Source: Croceivirga radicis (GTDB lineage: Bacteria; Bacteroidota; Bacteroidia; Flavobacteriales; Flavobacteriaceae). From it: a DNA stretch of 64,000 nt. The notes under the pieces are model-generated. The model had not been told where the DNA came from, made no database searches, and worked only from the letters and a program-made list of their open reading frames with translations. The translations under genes were made by a program, and so were the position numbers. Shown here piece by piece: positions 23,873 through 33,704 of this stretch. Each line of letters begins with the position of its first letter. Position 1 is the stretch's first letter. The DNA lies in the NCBI RefSeq assembly GCF_002072105.2, contig NZ_MTBC01000009.1, positions 62,001 to 126,000 on the forward strand. The letters run 5' to 3'.

Positions 23873-26332
23873 ATGGCAATTAAAAAAATTAAACTACTAA
23901 TATATCTGCAATTTGCATTCGTTTTTGGTAATACGTTTGCCCAAGAAAATTTAGGTGATTATCAAAGTTCCCTTAAAACCAATCCGTCAGAATATATATT
24001 TACCACTACAAAGGGTAAAGTGAGAATTCAAATTCTACAAGATAACCTAGTTAGAATAAGTACATCATGGGAGGGCGATTTTTATGAGAGCAACCCTTTA
24101 ATGGTACCAGATAAAAAATGGCCAACGGCCCAAACATCTTTTTTAGAAAACGAAACCTTTATAGAATTGGTTACCAATGCTATTCTTATAAAGATAACCA
24201 AAAGCCCTTTTAAGATAAGTTTCTTAGACACAAATAGAAAAACCCTATTGGGAGAAGGTAATTTAGCCAGAGGTGGATTTAAATCTAAGGAGAAGGTTGG
24301 TTTTTCTAAAACTTTAGAGGCAGAGGAACATTTTTTTGGTTTAGGTGAACGTATGGACGTATTGGATCGTAAAGGCACTAAAACCAAATTAAATGTTGGT
24401 AGGGGGCAGGGATTGCCGCATATAGTTGGGGCTTACAATATTTTGGAAGCCAATTATAGTCCAATTCCATTTTTAATGAGTACAAAGGGGTACGGATTAT
24501 TTTTTAATACGGCCTACCCAACAGAATGGGACTTGGGTTACTCAGATACTTCTAAAATTACTGCTACCGCATCTGGTGGTAAGTTAGATTATTATTTTAT
24601 GGCTGGCCCATCTTTTAAAACTATTCTAAGTAATTACACCGCCCTTACGGGCAGGGCACCCTTGTTGCCCAAATTTGCACATGGATTACATGTAGGAACT
24701 TACAGTGGAGGTACATGGGGGCACGAGGCAGAAACATCTGATACCTATGTGGTAGAATTGGCCAAAAAGTTTAGAGCCAATAAGATACCGGTAGATGTGT
24801 TGCATTTAGATAGTACTTGGCGCATTTTTGGTGAAAATGGTGGTAAAGGAGCTACTTCTTTTGAATGGCGAGACACGTTTAGAAACCCAAAGGCTATGTT
24901 CGATAGCGTTTATGCACAAAATTTTAGCATGGTTGGGGTGCATTTAAGACCAAGATTTGACAATGGTAAAACCATGCGCCTTTTGGATAAGGCCAGAGCA
25001 TTGAATCATGTATATCCAGAACCTAATGGTACAGGAGAGTTCGTAAATTTCTTTGAGCAATCTGCTGTAGATTGGTGGTGGTCTAATGGTGTAATGAATG
25101 TAGCCAAACAAGGTGCTATGTTTTTAAAAACAGATGAGGGTAGTGCCTTTGGGCACAAGGCTAACGAGAGTGATAAAACGGGTCCGCAGGGTAAAGAAAT
25201 AGTACCGCTTCACAATTTATTTCCTTTGGCCTATGCTAGGGCCCCATTTTTAAAATTTCAAGACTTCAATAAAGTAAGGGGCTTAAATCTTACTCGGGAG
25301 GGTTACGCGGGTATTCAACGTTATCCATATATTTTTGCAGGAGATTGGCCCAGTGAGTGGCAATATTTTGAACCAGTTATTTTGGCTGGTTTAAATATTG
25401 GTATGTCCGGTGTTGGTTATTGGGGGCACTGCATGGGTGGTTTTGAGCATGTTTCTGATGTAGAGCTTTATATGCGTTGGGTGCAATTTGGTATGCTAAG
25501 CCCAGTAGCGCATTTATTTGGAATGGAACATCCTAGCTACAAAGAGCCTTGGAATTATGGGGAAGAAGCTTTAGCTAATTTTAAAAAGTACGATGAATTG
25601 CGTTATAAGTTGTTGCCCTACATTTATAGTAGTGCTTACCAACAATACAAAACGGGAGTGCCATTAATGCGAGCTTTGGTATTGGATCATCAAGACGATG
25701 AACAAACGTATGGTATAACCGACCAATATATGTTTGGCCCCAATCTACTGGTATGCCCTGTAACTACTAAAGGAGCACAAACACGGGTAGTATACCTTCC
25801 AGAAGGTAAATGGATAGATTTTTGGAGTGGAGAAATATACGATGGTAAACAGCGGATAAGCGTACTTACCCCCAAGAATCATTTACCCTTATTTGTAAGG
25901 TCTGGAAGCATAATTCCACAGCAAAAATTAGTACAATTTATAGACAAAGAGCCGGTAAAAAATATCTGGTTACATTTTTATGGCAACAATGCTGGTGAAT
26001 TTAACCTATATGACGATGACGGATCATCTATGGCCTACCAAACTAAGAATGATTTTGCTTTAACCAAAGTTAAAATGACCGAATGGCAAGGAGATTCAAG
26101 ACAAGTTTTTATTGAAAAGCCTACCGGTAATTATAGATTAAATGAACGAAATTATTGGTTGAAGTTCAATTTAGAAGCTGCGCCAAGTAAAGTTGTGCTA
26201 AACAATAAGCCATTAGCCCAAAAAGGAACAAATGGGAATAAATCTCCTCATTATTCTTATGAAAACGGGGAACTTCAAGTTTTTATTCCGCAAGCAAATT
26301 TAAATTCAATTATATTGAAAATTTTCAGGTAA
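23873..26332 (+). CDS. GH31 family glycoside hydrolase (PUL)
   Basis: An 819-residue secreted retaining alpha-glycosidase with a signal peptide ending near TFAQ (residue 24). GH31 marks are HFFGLGERMDVLDRKG in the N-terminal sandwich, IPVDVLHLDSTWRIFG in the barrel, MFLKTDEGSAFG with the probable nucleophile Asp, GDWPSEWQYF and GYWGHCMGGF. Specificity is unclear: family members act on alpha-xylose, alpha-glucose, alpha-galactose and others. Located before susC, it is likely to trim an alpha-linked side sugar of the pectic substrate in the periplasm or on the surface. Confidence 0.9.
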   Translation: MAIKKIKLLIYLQFAFVFGNTFAQENLGDYQSSLKTNPSEYIFTTTKGKVRIQILQDNLVRISTSWEGDFYESNPLMVPDKKWPTAQTSFLENETFIELVTNAILIKITKSPFKISFLDTNRKTLLGEGNLARGGFKSKEKVGFSKTLEAEEHFFGLGERMDVLDRKGTKTKLNVGRGQGLPHIVGAYNILEANYSPIPFLMSTKGYGLFFNTAYPTEWDLGYSDTSKITATASGGKLDYYFMAGPSFKTILSNYTALTGRAPLLPKFAHGLHVGTYSGGTWGHEAETSDTYVVELAKKFRANKIPVDVLHLDSTWRIFGENGGKGATSFEWRDTFRNPKAMFDSVYAQNFSMVGVHLRPRFDNGKTMRLLDKARALNHVYPEPNGTGEFVNFFEQSAVDWWWSNGVMNVAKQGAMFLKTDEGSAFGHKANESDKTGPQGKEIVPLHNLFPLAYARAPFLKFQDFNKVRGLNLTREGYAGIQRYPYIFAGDWPSEWQYFEPVILAGLNIGMSGVGYWGHCMGGFEHVSDVELYMRWVQFGMLSPVAHLFGMEHPSYKEPWNYGEEALANFKKYDELRYKLLPYIYSSAYQQYKTGVPLMRALVLDHQDDEQTYGITDQYMFGPNLLVCPVTTKGAQTRVVYLPEGKWIDFWSGEIYDGKQRISVLTPKNHLPLFVRSGSIIPQQKLVQFIDKEPVKNIWLHFYGNNAGEFNLYDDDGSSMAYQTKNDFALTKVKMTEWQGDSRQVFIEKPTGNYRLNERNYWLKFNLEAAPSKVVLNNKPLAQKGTNGNKSPHYSYENGELQVFIPQANLNSIILKIFR

Positions 26333-26378
26333 AAACCGCTTTATATTATTGTATAATCAATAAAATAAAGAATTTACT

Positions 26379-26423
26379 CAGGATAGTACAGGATAGGGGG
26401 GTAATATCAAATCTCTAGTTTCG
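26379..26423 (+). promoter_or_regulatory. susC promoter with tandem AGGATA boxes
   Basis: CAGGATA occurs at 26379-26385 and 26389-26395, exactly 10 bp apart. A -7-like TAGTTTCG (26416-26423) begins 20 bases after the second copy, so the box takes the -33 position. Confidence 0.5.
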
Positions 26424-26438
26424 TCTCGATTGATTAAT

Positions 26439-26452
26439 TGTAATCGATTACA
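26439..26452. promoter_or_regulatory. Palindrome TGTAATCGATTACA in the susC leader
   Basis: A perfect 14-bp palindrome with a central CG, the form typical of LacI-family operators, lies 14 bases before the susC ATG and close to the predicted transcription start. No LacI-family gene is in the window. Confidence 0.5.
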
Positions 26453-26466
26453 CTAAAAACAAACAA

Positions 26467-29451
26467 ATGAAAAAATCACTAAATTCTAAACTAAGTTCAT
26501 GGTCGGTTTTTCTGGCTTTACTGCTTTCCCCGTTGTGCTTAATAGCGCAAACAGCAGTAACTGGTAAGGTATCAGATGCAAATGGGGAACCTATCCCTGG
26601 GGTTAATATAATCCAAAAGGGTACAGCTAATGGTGTAACCACAGATTTTGATGGTAACTATAGCATTAGCCTACAAACCAATAGTGCTTCAATTCTTGTC
26701 TTTTCCTATGTTGGTTTTAAAACTCAACAGGTTAATGCCAACGGAAAAACCGCTGTAAATGTTGTTTTGGAAGAAGACTCACAATTACTAGATGAGATTG
26801 TGGTGGTAGGTTATGGTACACAAAAGGTAAAAGACGTAACAGGGGCAATTGCTTCTGTAAAATCTGATGACTTTGTGGATGCTTTGCCTGTGCAACCAGA
26901 GCAGTTACTACAAGGTAAGGTAGCAGGGGTAAACATAGTGCAGAGCAGTGGTATGCCAGGGGCATCTTCTACGGTTCGTATTAGGGGAACAAGTTCTATT
27001 TCTGCGGGTAATGATCCACTTTATGTAATAGATGGTGTGCCTTTACAATTTGGTAGTGCCAATAATAATATTTCTGTGGCAACCTCTGGTTCTTCGCCCT
27101 TATCAGAAGAAGCTACCAATCCGCTTAGTTTAATAAATCCGGCAGATATAGAAAGTATAGACGTTCTTAAAGATGCTTCGGCAACTGCTATTTATGGTTC
27201 TAGGGGGGCAAATGGTGTTATTGTTATAACTACCAAAAACAAGGGTAAGTTTGGAAATTTTATTACGTATGATGCCTATACAGGTGTCTCAAGCGTTAGG
27301 GAATATTTACCAGTATTGTCTGCAGATGAGTACAGGCAAAGGGCTACAGAGAATGATCTACCTTTCTCAGACCTTGGTGCCAATACCAATTGGCAAAAAG
27401 AAATCTTTAGGGCGGCCATAACACACAACCACAATATTTCTTTCGCAGGAGGCTCAGAGACTACAAACGTAACAGGCTCATTGGGTTTAAATGATCAAGA
27501 AGGAGTCTTATTAAGTTCTAGGCTTAAGAAATATACGGGAAGATTAAACGCGAACCACTCTGCTTTAAACGATAAATTAAAGCTAGGGGTAAATATGACC
27601 TATTCCTACATAGATGAGCAACGCCCTGCTCTAAATTCCAATATTGCAGATGAAGGTGGTAATATTTTAAAAGATGCCATTAGATGGGCACCAACACTAC
27701 CGGTCTATAACGAAGATGGTTCTTTTTACCAAATAGGTGCTCTGCGTATAAACCCGGTTTCTTGGAGAGATGTAACGGATGAAAGCACCAACACCCTGTT
27801 TTTAGGAAACATGAATGCTTCTTATGAACTAATAGATGGTTTAACCTTAAAAACTAGTTTTGGTTATAGCAATGAAAAGGTAAATAGATACTCATTTATA
27901 CCATCTACGCATCCAGCCGGAGAAGGCCAAGGAGGTTTCGGCTCTATCAATAAATACACCAATAGCAACGTATTGTCAGAAACTACTTTAACGTATGACA
28001 AGGAGATTAATCCAGATAACCAAATTACATTGTTGGCAGGTTATTCTTATCAACGTTTTCTTACGGAAAACACCTTTACTTCTGCCAATAATTTTGTGTC
28101 AGATGCTACCCAATGGAACCTAATACAGTCTGGTACTATCCGTGCCAATACTTCATTTAAAGACGCCAATAGATTGGCATCGTACTACGGTAGATTAAAT
28201 TATAAATTAAAAGATAGGTATTTAATGACCTTTACCTTAAGAAGAGATGGTTCTTCTAGGTTTGGAGCCAATAATAAATGGGGTACTTTCCCTTCTGGGG
28301 CATTGGCCTGGAATATTATTGATGAGCCTTTTATGCAAAATTCCAAACTTGATAATTTAAAATTTAGATTGGGTTACGGGGTAACGGGTAATCAAGAAAT
28401 TCCCAATAATCTATATTTAGAACAACTTTCAATATCCGGTTCTGCTATATATGTTTTTGGTGGGCAAGCGGTACCCAGTGTGTTGCCTACAAACTTTCAA
28501 AATCCAGATTTAAAATGGGAACAAACAAGTCAACTTAACTTTGGTTTGGATTATGGATTGTTTGATTATAGAGTTTATGGTTCTATTGATTATTATATAA
28601 AAAAGACAGACGACCTATTGTTATCCTTTTCTACCGCTGCACCATCTGTGGTTACCACCCAGTGGGCCAATGTTGGTGAGGTACAGAATAAGGGTATAGA
28701 GTTTAGTATTAATGCAGATATTATAGATAACGGTACAGCGTTTTGGAGTACTAATCTAAATCTATCCTCTAACAAAAACGAAGTTATCTCCTTGTCTAAT
28801 GAGAATTTTCAGAGAGATGAAATTAGAACATCAAGTGGTTCTGGTGTAGTTGGCAACCAAACGTCTACCAAGATTATTAAACCTGGTTTACCCTTAAATA
28901 CTTTTTACGGATGGAAGTTTACGGGTTATGATGCAAATGGTATGGAAACCTATCTAGACGAAGACGGGGTAGAAGGAGCCGATGAGGTAGCTATAGGCGA
29001 TGCCAACCCAGATTTAATTTTTGGTTTCAATAATACGTTTAAGTACAAAAGGTTAGATGCCAATATAAATTTTAGAGGTACAATAGGCAATGATATGTAC
29101 AATAATACTAGGGCAGAATTTAGTTATACTAGTCAGTTTCCAGGTATTAATGTTTTGCGTTCTGCATTTGATACTGGTGCTAGTAGGGAACAAGTTGCCC
29201 AATATTCTTCGCAATGGATAGAAGATGCTAGCTTTTTACGATTAGACAATGTTACGGTAGGTTACAATTTTAATACAGATACTTCTAAGGTATTTAAAAA
29301 AGCGAGGGTTTATGTTTCTGGCAGTAACCTATTTGTGATTACAGGATATTCTGGCTTTGACCCAGAAGTTAGAACAAGGTCTGTTGGTATCGATTATTTG
29401 GTGTACCCAAGACCTAGAACTTTCCAAATAGGAACCAGTTTAACTTTCTAA
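26467..29451 (+). CDS. SusC/RagA-type TonB-dependent outer-membrane transporter (PUL)
   Basis: A 994-residue glycan importer. A signal peptide ends near IAQ, followed by the CarboxypepD_reg-like domain (about 28-105, GKVSDANGEPIPGVNI), the TonB box/plug region (DEIVVVGYGTQ, then VRIRGTSSISAGNDPLYVIDGVPL) and a 22-strand barrel ending with a terminal Phe (TFQIGTSLTF). It works with the SusD lipoprotein encoded 10 bases downstream to bring oligosaccharides into the periplasm. Specificity should follow the pectic PUL it belongs to. Confidence 0.96.
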   Translation: MKKSLNSKLSSWSVFLALLLSPLCLIAQTAVTGKVSDANGEPIPGVNIIQKGTANGVTTDFDGNYSISLQTNSASILVFSYVGFKTQQVNANGKTAVNVVLEEDSQLLDEIVVVGYGTQKVKDVTGAIASVKSDDFVDALPVQPEQLLQGKVAGVNIVQSSGMPGASSTVRIRGTSSISAGNDPLYVIDGVPLQFGSANNNISVATSGSSPLSEEATNPLSLINPADIESIDVLKDASATAIYGSRGANGVIVITTKNKGKFGNFITYDAYTGVSSVREYLPVLSADEYRQRATENDLPFSDLGANTNWQKEIFRAAITHNHNISFAGGSETTNVTGSLGLNDQEGVLLSSRLKKYTGRLNANHSALNDKLKLGVNMTYSYIDEQRPALNSNIADEGGNILKDAIRWAPTLPVYNEDGSFYQIGALRINPVSWRDVTDESTNTLFLGNMNASYELIDGLTLKTSFGYSNEKVNRYSFIPSTHPAGEGQGGFGSINKYTNSNVLSETTLTYDKEINPDNQITLLAGYSYQRFLTENTFTSANNFVSDATQWNLIQSGTIRANTSFKDANRLASYYGRLNYKLKDRYLMTFTLRRDGSSRFGANNKWGTFPSGALAWNIIDEPFMQNSKLDNLKFRLGYGVTGNQEIPNNLYLEQLSISGSAIYVFGGQAVPSVLPTNFQNPDLKWEQTSQLNFGLDYGLFDYRVYGSIDYYIKKTDDLLLSFSTAAPSVVTTQWANVGEVQNKGIEFSINADIIDNGTAFWSTNLNLSSNKNEVISLSNENFQRDEIRTSSGSGVVGNQTSTKIIKPGLPLNTFYGWKFTGYDANGMETYLDEDGVEGADEVAIGDANPDLIFGFNNTFKYKRLDANINFRGTIGNDMYNNTRAEFSYTSQFPGINVLRSAFDTGASREQVAQYSSQWIEDASFLRLDNVTVGYNFNTDTSKVFKKARVYVSGSNLFVITGYSGFDPEVRTRSVGIDYLVYPRPRTFQIGTSLTF

Positions 29452-29461
29452 AAAAAATAAG

Positions 29462-31039
29462 ATGAAAAACGATATAAAATTAAAAAAAGCGGTAGCAAGA
29501 TTTCTGATTTTGTGTGTTATGCTCCCGTTTGCAGGTTGTTCTCTAGAAGAAGAAACGTATTCTATTTACACACCAGAAACCTTCTACGCCAATGAACAGC
29601 AAATACTTTCCTCGCTTTCTGGGGTTTACAGGTTTTTTGCCAGTACCACTGGAATGGGCGTGGAATATAGATGCTTAGAATTGTCTGCAGATCAAGTTGT
29701 GGTTCACGAAAAAATCCAAGGCTGGTGGGGCGGTGCCAATTTCTCACAATTAATGGAACATGAGTGGGATGCGAGCCATGGTTACATTGGTGGTGCTTGG
29801 AATACATATTTTAGAACCGTGGGGCAAACCAATGCCTTAATCAGTTCTTTAGAAAATTCAGGTTTAGACGGTAGCTTGGTAGATGGTCCTATTGCCGAAT
29901 TAAGGACGTTGCGGGCTTATGCCTATTTTTTCTTGATGGATTTATTTGGTAACGTTCCTGTTTTTACGGACCCTAAGGTTGACCCTTTGAATTTGCCAAC
30001 ACAAAATACTAGAGCAGAAGTTTTTCAATTTGTAACTACAGAAATGGAGGCGGCCTTGGAGAACCTACCAACTAAAAGTGAAGCAGGAAATGCTTACTAT
30101 GGCAGGTTTACAAAAGAAGCTGTGAATGCATTACTTTCAATTATTTATTTAAATGCAGAGGTGTATACAGGTAACGCCATGTATGATAAAGCGATTACGA
30201 ATGCAGATGCGGTAATAAACTCTGGTGCGTACAGCTTATTGCCCAATTACTTTGACAATTTTGTATACAATAATGATAATAATGCCGAATTTATTTTTGG
30301 CGCTGTTTACTCTCCAGATATTTCTGGTGGTATTGGCCATCCATTAGTTCAAAAGGTTTTACCGGGTATACAAGGTGGGCTGTTTGGTTTGCCCTACACC
30401 CCACAAAATGGTTTTGGTACCAGACCTTCTGTAATGAATAAGTATGAAGATGAAGATGACCGCAAATCAATGTTCATAGGTTATGGACCGCTAACAGACC
30501 CAAGAAATGGCGAAGTGGTAATGGTAGAACGCATTGTGCCAGATAACAATTCCACTTTGTATAATCCTGATACTTCAACCGAAGGTCCGGTTCCATACGA
30601 AATCATTCCCGCAACTGGAATACGATTACAACCAATGAATGCTGGTATCAAGTGGGTAAAATGGGGCCTAGACCCTAATACAAATGGTGGTAATGCAGGT
30701 AATGATATTGCCTTTGTACGCTATGCGGATATTCTTTTGGTAAAAGCAGAGGCTTTATTAAGAAACGGAGATGCCGGTGGTGCCCTTCCTTTGGTAAATC
30801 AAGTGAGGGAGCGTAGCAACGCAACCTTGTTGACCGCGGTTACCTTAGATGATATTTTGGACGAAAGAGGTAGGGAATTGGCGTTTGAAATGTCTAGAAG
30901 AAGAGACCTAATACGTTTTGGAAAATTTGGGGATGCCTGGGAGTTTAAAGAAGTTTCTGAAGACTTTAGAACCTTGTATCCCATACCTAGGGCAGCTATA
31001 GAAGCGAATCCTAATTTGCAGCAAAACCCTGGTTATTAA
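29462..31039 (+). CDS. SusD/RagB-type glycan-binding lipoprotein (PUL)
   Basis: A 525-residue surface lipoprotein with its lipobox at LPFAGC (Cys26). SusD-like helical repeats are visible (ALISSLENSG, ELRTLRAYAYFFLMDLFGNVPVFT), and the RagB/SusD C-terminal domain carries FVRYADILLVKAEALLRNG and the closing ELAFEMSRRRDLIRFGKF. It should cap the SusC barrel as the lid of the import complex. A terminator-like hairpin follows within 20 bases. Confidence 0.95.
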   Translation: MKNDIKLKKAVARFLILCVMLPFAGCSLEEETYSIYTPETFYANEQQILSSLSGVYRFFASTTGMGVEYRCLELSADQVVVHEKIQGWWGGANFSQLMEHEWDASHGYIGGAWNTYFRTVGQTNALISSLENSGLDGSLVDGPIAELRTLRAYAYFFLMDLFGNVPVFTDPKVDPLNLPTQNTRAEVFQFVTTEMEAALENLPTKSEAGNAYYGRFTKEAVNALLSIIYLNAEVYTGNAMYDKAITNADAVINSGAYSLLPNYFDNFVYNNDNNAEFIFGAVYSPDISGGIGHPLVQKVLPGIQGGLFGLPYTPQNGFGTRPSVMNKYEDEDDRKSMFIGYGPLTDPRNGEVVMVERIVPDNNSTLYNPDTSTEGPVPYEIIPATGIRLQPMNAGIKWVKWGLDPNTNGGNAGNDIAFVRYADILLVKAEALLRNGDAGGALPLVNQVRERSNATLLTAVTLDDILDERGRELAFEMSRRRDLIRFGKFGDAWEFKEVSEDFRTLYPIPRAAIEANPNLQQNPGY

Positions 31040-31058
31040 AGAATAAGTTAGTTTTTTC

Positions 31059-31098
31059 AAACAGGTGCAGGCGCTTTGGCAACTGCACTTGTTTTTTA
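31059..31098 (+). terminator. Terminator-like hairpin after susD
   Basis: A 12-bp stem (31059-31070 against 31083-31094, one G-U pair) with a 12-base loop ends in a T run. It lies between susD and the lyase-like gene of the same operon, so it probably ends some transcripts and lets others through. Confidence 0.6.
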
Positions 31099-31102
31099 AA
31101 TT

Positions 31103-32362
31103 ATGAAGACCAATATTATATATAGACTGGTATTAATTACGATGTTATGGTGCTTTGCTGGGCTATCTGCACAAACAATTAACGGAATTAATTATAATAC
31201 CCTAAATCATGTTTCAAAAACATTTGATTTGGCAGGAGCAGATAGTTTTGGACAAACCTTTGCTTCAGAAAGTTTTACCTATAAAGACAAAGTAACTGGA
31301 AAAACAATAATCGCTTTAACTACTTCCAAACATCATAATTCAAAAATGTATCAAACACATCCGCAATGGACAGCAGATGGTAAATACATAATTTTTACAT
31401 CAAACAGAACAGCAACAAAAGAAGACAAGACTAGGCAGTATTATGCCATTTCTACCAAAACCCATAAGATTACGCAAATTACAACTGGTAATAGCTATCA
31501 TGACTTTCATTTGTCTTGGAAAAGTAACCAAGCGTATAGATTTAAAAAGAATAAGCTAATTAGCATAGATTTAGACAATCTGTTGGAAGATAGCTCTATG
31601 GAGGATGTTAAAAGTCCAGAAGCCTATGAAAAAATAATTGCTACTATTCCAGATACTTTAAAACCCACGGGAATGGGTTTAGATGCAACGGAAAACAAGA
31701 TTTATTTTGCTTCTAAACTAGCGGACAAGTTATATGGTATCTATCAATTGGATTTTAAAACGGGAGTTACCAAACAATTATTGGAGGTACCTTTCTGGGT
31801 AGGTCATTTGCAAGCAAACCCATATAAAGCTAACTCCTTTCTGTATTGCTGGGAAACTAGGGGAGATGCCCCACAACGCATGTGGTACGTTACCGTACAA
31901 CCAGATGGAAAAGTTACCAATAAGGCTTTGTACCGAGAACGTGCAGATGATTGGGTAACCCATGAGGTATTTATGGGAGCAAACCAAGTATTGTTTCATT
32001 TAATGGGGCACTTAGATAGGTTAAATGCCAATAAAACTGGTATTTTTTCTATAAATACCGAAACCAATAAAATTACGTTTCATGGCCAAACAACTGATGG
32101 TGGTTATTGGCATTGCAACGCTACCCCAGACGGTAAGTATATATTAGGAGATACTTTTGATGGTAAGCTTTATAGAATAAATACCAAAAATCCAGAGGAA
32201 CAGCTACTTCTTACCCAAGGGCATAGAAAAACAAGCGTTAGTCCCTTTTCAAGCGAGGCACATATGCATCAATCCATTAGCCCAGATGGCAAATGGGTTT
32301 TATTTAATTCAAGCAGATTTACAGCTTGCGATATACTAGTAATGGAAATAGAGCAAAATTAA
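31103..32362 (+). CDS. Oligogalacturonate lyase-like beta-propeller protein (PL22-like, PUL)
   Basis: A 419-residue exported protein with a signal peptide ending near LSAQ. The body is a seven-bladed propeller of TolB/PD40-like repeats (HPQWTADGKYIIFTSNR, CNATPDGKYILGDTF, SISPDGKWVLFNSSR). His-rich blocks GHLQANP, DGGYWHCNATP and EAHMHQS match the metal-binding face of PL22 oligogalacturonate lyases, which cut short galacturonides by beta-elimination. Enterobacterial PL22 enzymes are cytoplasmic, whereas this one is exported. It could be a non-PL22 propeller lyase of related fold. Confidence 0.65.
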   Translation: MKTNIIYRLVLITMLWCFAGLSAQTINGINYNTLNHVSKTFDLAGADSFGQTFASESFTYKDKVTGKTIIALTTSKHHNSKMYQTHPQWTADGKYIIFTSNRTATKEDKTRQYYAISTKTHKITQITTGNSYHDFHLSWKSNQAYRFKKNKLISIDLDNLLEDSSMEDVKSPEAYEKIIATIPDTLKPTGMGLDATENKIYFASKLADKLYGIYQLDFKTGVTKQLLEVPFWVGHLQANPYKANSFLYCWETRGDAPQRMWYVTVQPDGKVTNKALYRERADDWVTHEVFMGANQVLFHLMGHLDRLNANKTGIFSINTETNKITFHGQTTDGGYWHCNATPDGKYILGDTFDGKLYRINTKNPEEQLLLTQGHRKTSVSPFSSEAHMHQSISPDGKWVLFNSSRFTACDILVMEIEQN

Positions 32363-32416
32363 TATGAGACCAAAAAGACTGTAACTTTAGCATATACAGA
32401 ACCTTAAAAGATAAAT

Positions 32417-33694
32417 ATGAGAACAATTCATAAACTATTGTTTGCTTCTATTTTAAGCATCGGTTTTTCTTGTACAAATAATGACGCGGATACAGCATTA
32501 ACCTTTAGTAACCCTTCCTCATTTAAAATGGAAGATAAACCTGTTGTAATAGCTAAAGACAGTCTAAAATTAAAAGTGCAATCAGGTTTTTATCCGCTTT
32601 TTCTTGTAGATAAAGATACCTTGGCATATCAAGAAATAGATGTGGATACAGATGGCAAAAAAGACCATTACTTTATTTTGGCCAATTTTGAGCCGAAAGA
32701 GAAGATACAGGTAACCCTAAAACAAACAAAAGAGAAACCAAAATTTCCAAAACGCACTAGTGTACGTTTTGGAAAAAGGGATAACGCCAACGAAGCTGTG
32801 TCTGCAAGAACTAGTGATAGCTTTTACAAAACGGAAGTTCCTAAAGCTTTGGGTTATCAACCCTACCAAACAGATGGTCCTACTTGGGAGAACGATAAGG
32901 TAGGATTTAGGCATTATTTTGATGGAAGAAATGCCAAAGATTTGTTCGGGAAAAAGACAGCGGCCATTTCACCGGAAACAGTTGGTTTAGATAGTCTTGG
33001 CAAAGTAATAGATAATTACCATGTTATGGAGCCTTGGGGTAGGGATATCTTGGCCGTAGGAAATTCTGTAGGGCTAGGTGGTTATGGCCTTATGGTCAAA
33101 GATTCTTTGTTGCGTCTGGGTATAACGGTCACAGATACCATAAATAATGTTGAAAAAACATCATTTAAAATTTTAGATGAAGGTCCGGTTTATTCTTCCC
33201 TGCAATTAAGTTATTTAAATTGGCAGGCCGCAGGTTGGCCTTATACTGTTTATGAAAAAACGTCTATTTGGCCAGGAATGTACGGGTATAAAAATCAAGT
33301 ACTTTTTAATAATCTAAGGGGAGACGAAACATTAGCCATTGGTTTGGTTAATATAAACACAGATAAAAGTGTACAACAAGTTAATGTAGGGGATAAGTAC
33401 ACCGTGCTGTACACACACGATAAACAAACCTATGATAAAGTATGGTGGTTGGGTATGGCAATCATTGTACCCACAAAAGACTTTCTAGGAATAAAAGAAG
33501 CCCCTAAAGAAGGAAATTTTTCCAATTCTTTTTTAGCTCAAATGAAAATTAAAAACGGAATCCCTTTAACTTATTATGCCGTTGCTGGCTGGGAACTTTC
33601 AAATCCTAATTTCACTTCAGAAGATGCTTTTAAAGCGTATTTAGAAGAATTGGTATTAACCTTAACCTATGAGATACAGGTAGAAATCAACTAA
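32417..33694 (+). CDS. DUF4861 family lipoprotein (PUL)
   Basis: A 425-residue protein with a lipobox at IGFSC (Cys19). The text around PYQTDGPTWENDKVGFRHYF and VMEPWGRDILAVGNSVGLGGYG is characteristic of DUF4861, a family that recurs in pectin loci of Bacteroidetes, but I know of no settled reaction. The fold is expected to be mostly beta, resembling galactose-mutarotase-like sandwiches, which leaves a lyase or glycan-binding role possible. It lies between the PL22-like gene and a GH105 gene, so a part in breakdown of unsaturated galacturonides is likely. Confidence 0.75.
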   Translation: MRTIHKLLFASILSIGFSCTNNDADTALTFSNPSSFKMEDKPVVIAKDSLKLKVQSGFYPLFLVDKDTLAYQEIDVDTDGKKDHYFILANFEPKEKIQVTLKQTKEKPKFPKRTSVRFGKRDNANEAVSARTSDSFYKTEVPKALGYQPYQTDGPTWENDKVGFRHYFDGRNAKDLFGKKTAAISPETVGLDSLGKVIDNYHVMEPWGRDILAVGNSVGLGGYGLMVKDSLLRLGITVTDTINNVEKTSFKILDEGPVYSSLQLSYLNWQAAGWPYTVYEKTSIWPGMYGYKNQVLFNNLRGDETLAIGLVNINTDKSVQQVNVGDKYTVLYTHDKQTYDKVWWLGMAIIVPTKDFLGIKEAPKEGNFSNSFLAQMKIKNGIPLTYYAVAGWELSNPNFTSEDAFKAYLEELVLTLTYEIQVEIN

Positions 33695-33704
33695 AAACAG
33701 ATAC

